Assembly: GCF_000186865.1 (NCBI RefSeq)
Contig: NW_008705570.1
Span: forward strand, 323,261 to 387,260
DNA: 64,000 bases
Direction of reading: 5' to 3'
DNA from: Aureococcus anophagefferens
Lineage: Eukaryota; Sar; Pelagophyceae; Pelagomonadales; Pelagomonadaceae
Shown in pieces: positions 40,625 to 49,709 of this stretch. The position numbers and the translations under genes are program-made. The notes beneath the pieces were generated by a model. That model made no database searches, was not told the DNA's origin, and was given only the letters and a program-made list of their open reading frames with translations. The number at the start of each line of letters is the position of its first letter. The stretch's first letter is position 1.

Positions 40625-42769
40625 TTAGCGGAAGGTGAAGCTCCGCGGCTCGTCGTCGTCGGCGAGCTCGACGCCGACGGCGCCGACGTCGAGGTCCTCG
40701 AAGCCCGTTTCGAGATCGTCGTCGTCGTCGTCGTCGCCGAAGACGACGTCCTCCTCCTCGTCGGCCTCGCGGTACTCGTAGAGGAAGGCGACGACGACGA
40801 AGCGCGTGCCCCGCGTGATCGCGTGCCCCGCGTGGGGCAGGAACCCCGGGAACGCCACGAGGCCGCCCGCGTCGCGGTTCACGGCCTGCCGCAGGTCGTG
40901 GAAGTAGGTGCCACCGCCGTCGTAGTCCGCGGAGGAGTTCAAAGGTAGCGTGATGGAGATCTGCGACTGGTCGCTGTGCAGCGGCAGCGACCGCTGCGCC
41001 GCCGCGGAGTACTTGACCAGAAACGCGTCGATGACGCGGAGCCGCGCGGGGTCCAGCCCGTAGAGCGCGCCGAGCGCGGGGAAGATCGACGACCGCAGGG
41101 CGTCGTTGAACCATTTGAGCAACGCCGGCACCTCGCGCACGGGCACGTCCGTGGTGGGCACGGCGAAGTGGCGCGCCGTCGTCCAGCCGCCGCCGTGGGA
41201 CGCGTGGGCCTCGGCGATGGCGATGGCGTCGGCGCAGGACGCCGCGGGAACGACCGGTTCGTCGAACGCGTAGACGTACGCCGGCGGCTCGTCGTCGTCG
41301 TCGTCGCTCTTCGGCCGCTCGAGCGCCTCGAAGGGCACGCGCCGCTTCGCCCAGCCCGCGACGTCACAGGCCCCCGCGTGGTAGGCGTCGGCGTCGCCGA
41401 CGTGCTTCCTGATGCGCGCGTCGTCGGGGGCCAGGTCCAAAGCCGCGCGCATGAGCCGCCGCTCGGCGGACCAGCGGTCCATCCAGCCCGTGACGCGCGC
41501 GCGGCCGTAGAGCGCGTCGGCGTCGCGCGGCGCTAGAACGAGGAGGGCGCAGAAGGCGGCGAGCGCGTCCTCGTGGCGGCCGTCGGCCTGCGCGCACGCC
41601 GCGATGTCCCGGAGAGCGTCCGCCGACGCGTCGCCGTGGAGGTCGTAGAGGCACCGCGCGCAGCCGCAGTCGCCGAGGCCCCGCTTGAACAGCGCCTCGC
41701 CGCGCTCCTCGACGTCCACGGCCGTCTCGCAGCGCGCGACGGTCCGCTTCGCGAAGGTCTTCCGGTCGCCGTCCACCGGCGCGAGCGCGACGCGGAGCGG
41801 CCCCGCGCCGGGCGCGGCGGCCGCGGCGTGCGTCGGCGCGCAGGCGTGGTCCAGGGCCATGGCCGCCGGGATGATGGCCAGGCCCTCGAAGCCTTCGAAG
41901 TAGATCTCCGCGTCGACGGCGACGTCGCAAAAGTCCAGGGCTTTGTCGCTTTCGCCGTCCGAGTCGTCGCCGTCGGGCGCCGCGCCGTCGATGAGCGCCT
42001 GCTGCGCGTAGGCCTCCCGCTGCTCGTCCGTGTCCTCGCGCAGCCAGTCGAGCAGGAACTGCTGCTCCGCCGCGTCGACGGCGCCCTTGCAGTAGGCGAC
42101 GAGCGGAGACGGCCGCTCGACGGCGACCGCGGCCTCGACGACGTAGCCGACGAGCCGCGCAAAGACCGCGGCGTCGCCGCTCTCGGCCAGCGCCGGCGCG
42201 CCGGCGACGAGGAGCTTCCAGAGGGCCGCGGGCCGCACGCCCTCGAAGCGCGGGCCGCGCGGCGCGGCGCGTTTGGCGACCGCGGTCTTCAGCCAGGCGG
42301 CCGCGGCGCCCTTCGGCCTTTCGGCCGCGAGGGCCAGGACCTTGGCGGCGAGGACGAACTCGTCGAAGAGGCCCGACTCCATGGCCTGGACGCGGAACTG
42401 GACCATGGGGTCGTCCTCCTTCAGCGGCCCGCAGCACAGCGACCCGTGGCCCGCGGCGCGCGCGGCGGCCTCGCACGCGTTGCCGCAGTAGGTCTCGCCG
42501 CAGCCCTTCCGGCAGTAAACGACGCACTTCGGGGACACGCCGCGCACGTCGTGCTCTTTCAGCGCCTGCGCCAGCGCGTCGCGGCTCAGCGGACAGCGCT
42601 TCGCCACGCAGTGGAGCAGTGGGTGCTCGGACCCGCCGCAGGCCGCGCCGCAGTGCTGGCAGACGACGACGCAGCGCCGGTTCCGCAGGCGCTGCACGAA
42701 GGCCAGCGGCTCGAGGCGCGACTCGTCGACCATCGGTCGCGACATTGCTGCCGCCACAGCGCTAGCCAT
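40625..42769 (-). CDS. SET/MYND (SMYD-like) protein fused to a 2OG-Fe(II) oxygenase
   Basis: The protein is 714 aa, single exon, ATG 42769. Residues ~40-115 hold two Cys/His clusters (CQHCGAACGGSEHPLLHC; CRKGCGETYCGNACEAAARA, then HGSLCC) of MYND/zinc-ribbon type. LDHACAPTHAAA (~310) occupies the place of the SET motif NHSCxPN and GDCGCARCLYD (~365) matches the post-SET CxCxxC. The catalytic SET signature is thus degenerate. A TPR-like region follows (DALAAFCALLVLAPRDADAL). The last ~150 residues are a P4H-like dioxygenase: LPLHSDQSQISITLPLN (H-x-D), GGTYFHDL, FPGFLPHAGHAITRGTRFV (distal His and Arg), then an acidic tail. Activity as a hydroxylase is likely; methyltransferase activity is doubtful. 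The role may be in chromatin or protein modification. Confidence 0.8.
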   Translation of the reverse strand: MASAVAAAMSRPMVDESRLEPLAFVQRLRNRRCVVVCQHCGAACGGSEHPLLHCVAKRCPLSRDALAQALKEHDVRGVSPKCVVYCRKGCGETYCGNACEAAARAAGHGSLCCGPLKEDDPMVQFRVQAMESGLFDEFVLAAKVLALAAERPKGAAAAWLKTAVAKRAAPRGPRFEGVRPAALWKLLVAGAPALAESGDAAVFARLVGYVVEAAVAVERPSPLVAYCKGAVDAAEQQFLLDWLREDTDEQREAYAQQALIDGAAPDGDDSDGESDKALDFCDVAVDAEIYFEGFEGLAIIPAAMALDHACAPTHAAAAAPGAGPLRVALAPVDGDRKTFAKRTVARCETAVDVEERGEALFKRGLGDCGCARCLYDLHGDASADALRDIAACAQADGRHEDALAAFCALLVLAPRDADALYGRARVTGWMDRWSAERRLMRAALDLAPDDARIRKHVGDADAYHAGACDVAGWAKRRVPFEALERPKSDDDDDEPPAYVYAFDEPVVPAASCADAIAIAEAHASHGGGWTTARHFAVPTTDVPVREVPALLKWFNDALRSSIFPALGALYGLDPARLRVIDAFLVKYSAAAQRSLPLHSDQSQISITLPLNSSADYDGGGTYFHDLRQAVNRDAGGLVAFPGFLPHAGHAITRGTRFVVVAFLYEYREADEEEDVVFGDDDDDDDLETGFEDLDVGAVGVELADDDEPRSFTFR

Positions 42770-42896
42770 TCGCTTGTGGAGGAGCCGCTGTTTGCCGCGG
42801 CGGCGCGGCCGTCGGCGCCGTCGCGCGCGCGAACGCTGTCGACGCCGCCGTCGCCCGCGCCGCCCGCCCGGCCAAACGAAAAAAACAGCCGCATCC

Positions 42897-43802
42897 TTAC
42901 GAGATCGTGCACGCCTTGCTCACCTTCTTCGCGAGGTGGTCGTAGACGACGACGGCGCGGTCGATGCCCGTGGGCAGGTTCCGCAGGAGCTCGAGGCGGT
43001 CCTCGTCGTAGCGCTTGAGCTCGGACTTGAGCTTCTTGTGCCGCTCCTGGGCGCCCCGGCTCAGCGCCTCGAGCTGGTCGATGGAGCCCAGCACGAACTG
43101 GCACTCCATCTCGTTCTCGCGGTGCAGCTTGCAGACCCACATGATCAGCCGCGTGTCGCCGCGGATCTTCTTCGGGATCATGTCCAGCCGCGGGTTCGAC
43201 CGCAGGTTGATGGTCACGAGCGTCTTCGAGATGTCCGCGAGCGTCGGCGGGATCATCGCGAGCGAGTTGTTCTGCGCCTGCGGGAGAAAAAACGTCCCGC
43301 GAAACCGCCACGACATAAAAGCGCCGGGCGGCGCACGAGCAGCGTGTGGAGCTTGCGCATGTTGCCGACGGAGCGCGGCAGCGCGACGAGCTTGTTCTCG
43401 GAGCAGATGAGCTCCTCGAGCTGGTTGCACTTGCCGAGCTCCTCCGGCAGCGTCTCGATGTTGTTCCCGGAGCACTTGAGCTTCTTCAGGTGGCGCAGCA
43501 CGCCGATGCGCGACGGCAGCGCCGTGAGCCGGTTGCAGGAGCAGTCGAACTCCTTCAGGAGCTTGAGGTCGCCGAGCTCGGGCCTGCGGCGGGGGGTAAA
43601 GGGTCGGAGGCGACGACAGCGCGTCTTCGACGCGGCGCCGCGGGTACGCGATGTGCTTCAGGCGGTTGTAGGCGAGGGACAGCGTGATGACCTCGAGCCC
43701 CATGGTCCAGACGATCTCGTCGACGTCGAGCCAGGCGCGGTGCGACAGCTCGAGTTTGCCCTCGGCGTCAGGCGTCGGCAGGAGCTCGTCGAACTCCTCC
43801 AT
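42897..43802 (-). CDS. Leucine-rich-repeat protein, three exons
   Basis: Minus-strand exons are 43802-43648, 43583-43337 and 43277-42897 (260 aa), with GT-AG introns of 64 and 59 bp. Splicing connects LSLAYNRLKHIAPELGDLKL and LHTLLAQNNSLAMIPPTL. Six to seven LRRs of the PIRL/LRRC57 type are visible (LKKLKCSGNNIETLPEELGK, LEELICSENKLVALPRSVGN). A helical tail follows (RGAQERHKKLKSELKRYDED). The protein has no signal peptide or membrane segment, so a cytosolic scaffold role is likely. Intron positions lie inside single repeats and neither intron shows a target-site duplication, so they look like ordinary introns. Confidence 0.8.
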   Translation of the reverse strand: MEEFDELLPTPDAEGKLELSHRAWLDVDEIVWTMGLEVITLSLAYNRLKHIAYPRRRVEDALSSPPTLYPPPQARARRPQAPEGVRLLLQPAHGAAVAHRRAAPPEEAQVLREQHRDAAGGARQVQPARGAHLLREQARRAAALRRQHAQAPHAARAPPGAFMSWRFRGTFFLPQAQNNSLAMIPPTLADISKTLVTINLRSNPRLDMIPKKIRGDTRLIMWVCKLHRENEMECQFVLGSIDQLEALSRGAQERHKKLKSELKRYDEDRLELLRNLPTGIDRAVVVYDHLAKKVSKACTIS

Positions 43803-44112
43803 GGCGCGCCGCTAGGGCTCGACTCCCGCGTCCTACCGCCGCATTGCGGAGGCCGCGCGCCTCTCGGGCCGGGCTGCGTTGGGGTGCGGCGGGACGCTGC
43901 CCACCTCGGCGCTTTTATACCGCTGGCGGCAACTTGACAAAGGTGCAGCAATATTGCCCCAAGTCGAATCGAGCGGCTCATCGCGGGCATGGGCATCGGG
44001 CACGGGCTCCGCGTCGTAACTTTGAACTAGCACAACCAGCGCGGCGCGCGACCTGAAAAGGCCACCGCCAGGAAGGCGCAACTTCGACTACAGCTGGCGC
44101 GTCGTCGTCATC
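43803..44112. promoter_or_regulatory. Divergent promoter region
   Basis: A 310-bp gap lies between the LRR gene (minus) and the second ankyrin gene (plus). Its middle (43910-43980) is AT-richer and includes CTTTTATACC, a possible TATA-like box. Nothing else was recognised. Confidence 0.35.
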
Positions 44113-45000
44113 ATGAATGAACGCCCGCAGCTAGAGCGGGTCTTCGCCGCGGCGCGCGAAGGTGACCTTGAGGTGGTGAAACAATTTCTGAAGCGGGGCG
44201 GAGATCCGAATGCGCTACGAGATGATGATGAGGAGGGTGCTAGAAGTCTCAGTCTGCTCCACGTCGCTATGGATAAAGCAGCACATGGAGCGGACTATGA
44301 CGAAGAGACGCGGGATGACAGGTCCGACATGATTCGTCTGCTAGTAGAGAATGGTGCAGACGTGGAATATAATAGTGCCGCTGGAATCGCTCCCCTCGTT
44401 TACTGCGAGTACCCTGGTGAGGCCTCCGTGTTGCTCGATCTTGGCGCTAACGTCAACGCTCGCCATAAAAACACCGGTTGGTCGGTCTTGCATTTTTACG
44501 CAATGCGAGTTCATGCCTTCGCTCTGACGCGCCTCCTCCTTCGCCGCGGGGCTGATCCTTACGCACGCAACCAGGATGGTGATCTCGCCGAGCCGGCGTA
44601 TGAAACAAAGAGCGGCAGGACTGCTGCGGGCCTCCTCGCCGACGTGAGACGTGCGGGCGGCTGGGCCAAATACACACGCGCGCCGCGAATTGAGCTCGTG
44701 CGGCTTCGTTCGCTCTGCGCGCGCGGCCGCGCGACGCCACCGCCGAACGCGGTCCTCGAGCGCCTCTTCAACGCGAACGTGCAACGGGAGTGCCTCTATC
44801 ACGGCGTTTGCAATCACAGCACCCACGAGTGCGCCGTCGTCAAGTCCCTCGTGGCCGCCGCCAAGGAGAATTGCCTCGCGGGCTGGCAGGATGACGAGCG
44901 CGGCCAACGCAGCCGGCGGATGGTGAGCCGCGCGCTGCCCAACGAAGTGTTCTGGCATATCCTCCGGTTCTGGCGATCCAGCCGCGAAGTCGACGACTAA
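44113..45000 (+). CDS. Ankyrin-repeat protein with conserved C-terminal module (copy 2)
   Basis: The protein is 295 aa, ATG 44113 (MNERPQLERVFAAAREGDLE). Four to five ankyrin units are visible: LEVVKQFLKRGGDPNALRDD, MIRLLVENGADVEYNSAAG, EASVLLDLGANVNARHKNTG, ALTRLLLRRGADPYARNQDG. The tail LLADVRRAGGWAKYTRAPR, LVRLRSLCARGRATPPP and LPNEVFWHILRFWRSSRE corresponds closely to copy 1 at 7181-8011. This copy also has an insert rich in Cys and His (CLYHGVCNHSTHECAVV). It is notably AT-richer than its neighbours (many GAA, AAT and CTA codons). The function is unknown; the module order recalls ankyrin/SOCS-box adaptors. Confidence 0.85.
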   Translation: MNERPQLERVFAAAREGDLEVVKQFLKRGGDPNALRDDDEEGARSLSLLHVAMDKAAHGADYDEETRDDRSDMIRLLVENGADVEYNSAAGIAPLVYCEYPGEASVLLDLGANVNARHKNTGWSVLHFYAMRVHAFALTRLLLRRGADPYARNQDGDLAEPAYETKSGRTAAGLLADVRRAGGWAKYTRAPRIELVRLRSLCARGRATPPPNAVLERLFNANVQRECLYHGVCNHSTHECAVVKSLVAAAKENCLAGWQDDERGQRSRRMVSRALPNEVFWHILRFWRSSREVDD

Positions 45001-45026
45001 AGAAGTCGCCCTTAAGCACCATGAAC

Positions 45027-48000
45027 TCACGGGCAGACGTAGTCGTCGGGCCCCGGGTGGTGCGCGGTCCAGCCGAGGAAGGGGAGCTGGTCCCGCGCGG
45101 GCGCGTCGGGCATGGTCTGCATGGCCCGCGTAGCGCGACGCGGTGGCGCGCGACGCGGCGGATGACGCGGGGCAGGGGCCAGTCCACCGAGGGCCGCCGG
45201 GCCTTGGGCCACTTGGCCGTCTCGAGGAAGACCTCGCCGCACGTGACGGGCCCCTCCTTCCCCGGCGACCGCGGCGCGCCCGCCTTCTTCTTCGGCGTCG
45301 ACCGGTCATAATCAAAAGCCGTCAGCGCCTGCGTCGGCGCCGTCGACGGCTTGTGGAGCGCGGGCTGCGACTTGCTGTGGACCATGGACCGCCGCGTGGC
45401 CGCGGGCGTCGCCGCGCGCGACCCGGGCGTCGACCGGTAGCCCCGGCCGCCCGGGTCCGTCGTCGAAAAATCCAGGCCCGGCGTCACGGGCTCGGCGATG
45501 GCCGCGAGCACCTCGTTGACGTCGCCGTGGAAAGGGGCCGCGTCCGCGTCGGGCCACCACAGGCGCAGCGCCGCGGCGTCGCGCGCGCGCGCGCGCGTCT
45601 TGTTCCACCAGGGCACGTTCTCCGGCGCGGGGATGCGCGTGAGGCGCGGCGGGCGCAGCGGCACGAGCTTCTTCTCCTTGCGCTTCTGCTTCCTTTTTTT
45701 GGCGACGACGTCGAACGCCGCCTGCGCGACGAGACCCGCGTCCTCGGGCTCGCGGTCGAGCTCGTCGTTGACGGCCGCGCCGACGATGTTCCACGTCGCC
45801 GCCGACACGGTGTGGGCCGCCGGCTGCTGCTCCGCGGGCTCGTCGATGGCCTCCCTGTTCAGGAGCTCGGCCTTGGCGGCCGCAGCCGCGCGCTCGCGCG
45901 CGGCCTCCTTCTCCGCGGAGCTGAGCTCGATGGTGCCCTCGGGGAAGGCGAGCGTGTCCCGGTTCTCCCAGCGGAAGCTGACGCCGAGGTCGTCGACCGC
46001 CGCGGCCTGCGCGCGCCGCGCGGCCTCCTCGTCCTCGCCGTCGCGGTCGACGTTGATCTTGCCGTCGAGCATGGCCCGGCCGGACTGCTGGAGCTCCTGC
46101 TTGAGCAGAATCTCCGCCGCCGAGGGGATGTAGACGTCGGGCGACTGGGGCCGCGACCGCAGGTCGCACGCGTTGACGGCCAGCGCGACGTTCTTCGACG
46201 CGAACGCGAACGAGAAGGCCTTGGAAGCGGCGAAGGCCGCGAAGGCCTCTCGTCGGGCGACCTCCTGGGCCTCCTCGTCGCGCCGGCGCACGACCTCGGC
46301 GCGCTCCACGTCGAAGGAGGGCTGCGCGGACGCCGTCGCCGCGAACGTGAGCGTGTCGTCGTCGGACGGCTCCCGGAGCGCGCCCGCGTCCCGGAACGCG
46401 CCCTCGGCGACGAAGGGCGCGCGCGTCTCCTCGAAAGTCCGCTGCGTCCGCACGCTCGCCGAGTCCTCGTCGCTCGCGGCCATGCCCGGCCGGGCCTCCT
46501 CGGCCATGGCGACGTCGTCCTCCTCGTCGGACTCGCGGAAGTCGAACGCGCTGAAGTCGATCGCGTCGGCCTGGAAGGACGCCTGCGTGTCGCAGGACGC
46601 GCTGTCGCGGTCCGAGCCATCCACCCGTAGAGGCGCCTCGAAGACGGGCGCGTAGAAGTCGCCGTAGTCGTCGTCGTCGCCGTGGACGACGAGGACGTCC
46701 GGCGGCGCGGGCGCGGCCGCGGGCGCGGGGCACGGCGGCGGCGCGTCCGCGTGGATGCGCGGCGCCGAGGGCCGCGACGCGCGCGCGGACGTGGGGGCGG
46801 ACGGCTGCGGCGTGGCGTCGGCCTCGGGGATCCGCACGGGCCGGCTCTTCGGGTACGGGCTCCGCGGCGGCACCGCGGGGATGGGGCCCTCGGCCTCCGG
46901 GGCCGCGCCGTAGGCGACGGCGCGCCGCGCCACGGCGGCGGAGGCCATGCAGCGCTTCGCGACGACGGTGGCGAAGGACAGCTCCGACGGGGGCTCGCCG
47001 GCCGAGGGCGGGTCGAGCGCCGACGGCTGCGAGAGCGCCGAGGGCTGGGAGAGCTCGACAGCCGAGGGCTGGGAGAGCTCGACCGAGGGCTGGTTTAGCA
47101 GGGCCGCCGGGTCCGCGGGGAACGACGCCGGGTCCGCCCAGACCGAGAGGCGCCGGTAGGGCTGCGCCAGCGCGATCGTCGACAGCGTCTCGTCGTCGTC
47201 TTCGTCGCTCGACGGCGGCTCCACGAAGGCCTCGACGCGCTCGCCCGCGCGGCGGCCCCTGGCTTTCGGCGCGGGCGGCCGCGGCGGCGGCCGCCGCCTG
47301 AACGTCAGCGTCAGCGGCCGCGGCGCGTCGACGAGTCCGTCGCAGACGTCGAAGAAGGCGTCGTCGTCCGCCGCTTTTGCTTCGGCGCCGGCGACCTTCC
47401 ACAGCTGGAAGGGAAAGTGCTCGCCGCCGAGGCCGCTCGCGTCCGTGGCGCCCTCGACGGCGATCCAGGGCCCGCCGTCGTCGTCGACGAGCGCGAGCCG
47501 CAGGCCCAGCGACGCGGTCGCGAACGCCCGCTCGAAGATTTCCGGGTCCTCGTCCGCCTCCTGAACGGGCGTCGGCGGCCGCAGCGGCGTGTTGATGCGC
47601 TCGGGCGTCGGCGCGTGGTGGAACATGTGCGCCGACTTGCGGTTGATGCCGAAGAGGCTCTCGGCGATGGACGGCCGGTCGTCGACCTCGTCCTCCTCGA
47701 TCCTCAGCGGCCGCTGGGGCGTCTGGATGCGCACGGGCTGGGGCGCGCCGTGGAACATGTGCGCGCTCGAGCGGTGCACGCCGAAGAGCGAGTCGGCGAT
47801 GGACGGCCGGTCGTCCATCTCCTCCTCGGGCGCCCTGGGCTCGGGCCGCTGGGGCGTCGCGATGCGCTCGGGCGTCGGCGCGTGGTGGAACATGTGCGCG
47901 CTCTGGCGATTGATGCCGAAGAGCGACTCGGCGATGGACAGCCGGCCGCCGTCGTCGTCGTCGGACGCGTCCGGCTCCGGCTCCGCGGCCGCCGGCTCTG

Positions 48001-49360
48001 GCTCCGCGGCCGCCGGCTCGTCGACGGCCGGCTCGACGGCCTCCGGCTCGTCGACGACGACGCGCTTGCAGGGCTCCATGTACTGGGGCTCCTCGAGCGA
48101 CGACGGCTTCCAGACGAGCACGGAGTCGCGGCGGATCTCCGGCTTCTCCGCCGCCTCGTCGTCCGACGGCGGCTCCTCGAAGGCCGCGGGCTCCGCGGGC
48201 GGCCGCTCCGGCTCGGCCGCCGGCTGCTCCGCCGCCTCGTCGTCCGACGGCGGCTCCTCGAAGGCCGCGGGCTCCTCGAAGGCGGCGGGCTCCGCGGGCG
48301 GCGCCGCGTCCTCGTCGTCGGACGGCGGCTCCTCGAAGGCCGCCGGCACCTCGAAGGCCGCGGGCTCCGCGGGCGGCGCCGCGTCCTCGTCGTCGGACGG
48401 CGGCTCGTCGAAGGCCGCGTCCGCGGCCGCGGGCTTGCCCGGCGACGGCGCGTGGTCCCCCGGGTCCTGCGCGTCCGCGGCCACGGGCGCCCCGTCCAAG
48501 CTCCCGCTGCGGCTCCGCGAGTTAACCGACTTGCGCCGGTACTTGCGCTGCACGGCGACCCAGAGCGACCGCCGCGACCCGCGCTGGTCGCCCGCCGCGA
48601 ACGCGGACGTGACGTCCGCCATGATGTCGATCTCCTGCTGCGCGTCGACGATCAGGTCCAGCGCCGCGGCGCGCTCGGCCTTCGTCGGCGCGTCGTTGCC
48701 GACGCCGGCGAGGTAGCCGTCGACGGCGTCCCAGCGGCGCTGGAGCCACGCGCGCTTCGTGACGGCGCCGTTCTCCTTGTCCCGGTCGACGGCTCGGAGC
48801 CGCCGCGCCGCGTCCTCGACGCCCGCGCCGCGGTCCAGCGAGTGGGCCACGGCGCGGTCGATCTTCTCCAGGAGCTGCTTCGCCTCGGCGGCGTCGTCGG
48901 CGGACGTGAGGTGCGACGCGTCCAAGTGGTTCGCCTCGCCGAGCTTTCTTTTTTTGGCTTCGAACGTCGCCGCGTCGATGCGGCCCTCGTCCCGGAGGTT
49001 GTGCAGCGCCTGGAGCCGGAAGACGACGCCCTCGGGCACGCCGGCCATGACCCGCGGCATCTCGAGCGCGTGGACGATCTTCCGCTTGCGCGCCATCGTC
49101 CGCGCCTCGTCCTCCAGGCCTCGCAGATCGGACTCGGAGAGGCCGAACTTGGCCCGGAGCCGGTCGGCCTTGAGCGCGTGGTCCCGGTCGCTGAGCACGC
49201 CGCGCGCCCGCAAAGCGTCGAGCGTCTCGAGCTTGACCAGGATGCCCTTGCGCTCCTCCTCCGCCGAGAGCGCCCGCTCCACGGCCGGCGGCGCGTCGTT
49301 CCAGCTCACGGACTTGCGCCGGCCGCCGGCCTGCGCGTCGGCGCCCACGTGCTCGGCCAT
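45027..49360 (-). CDS. Large low-complexity protein with triplicated RPSIAxSLFG motif
   Basis: Minus-strand exons are 49360-45167 and 45116-45027 (1427 aa); a 50-bp GT-AG intron near the 3' end restores a frame ending GWTAHHPGPDDYVCP. I do not recognise a family. The N-terminal ~200 residues contain helical hairpins (LVKLETLDALRARGVLSDRD, LQALHNLRDEGRIDAATF), similar to SHOCT-like short helices. Then come four to five AAFEEPPSDDE repeats. Next are three ~45-residue repeats, each with DRPSIAESLFGINRxSAHMF followed by HHAPTPERIxTPxRP. Long Ser/Pro/acidic stretches lead to a basic Lys-rich region (KKRKQKRKEKKL). Many Ser-Pro and Arg-x-x-Ser sites suggest a phosphorylated scaffold, possibly cytoskeletal. 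Start alternatives include ATG 49456. Confidence 0.65.
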
Positions 49361-49709
49361 GGCGCCGCCGACCCCGGGGTCCGGGGCGGCCGCTGCCCCG
49401 GCTGGGCGGCCGTCGGCGCCTGACAGACAGCGCAGCCCTGTCTTGCGAGAGAGCAAGGGTAAAGCAGGCGCGAGGGTGGATACCTTGCTGCTGCCGCTAG
49501 GGTAACTACGCTAGGCACGAGGCCGGCCCCGACCGCCTCGAGACCGACCTCCCGAAATCAACCTCAAGCTTTTGCGGATCGGCGGCCTTCGAGTTGCCGC
49601 CCAAGATCTCGTCGAGTGGCGCCAGCTGTGCCACGCCGGGGCACCAAACGTGCATCGGTGCGCTCGCGCAACGCGGCGCACCCCTGCCTGCATATAGCGC
49701 AAAAAAAAA
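49361..49709. promoter_or_regulatory. Divergent promoter region
   Basis: A 349-bp gap lies between head-to-head genes. TGCATATAGC at 49689-49698 is a possible TATA-like element 12-20 bp before the plus-strand ATG, and an A10 run (49701-49710) directly abuts that ATG. No other feature is seen. Confidence 0.4.

Noticed and set aside
43278..43647. Introns of the LRR gene as introners
   Set aside because: The flanks do not form duplications and the interiors do not match families A, B or C.
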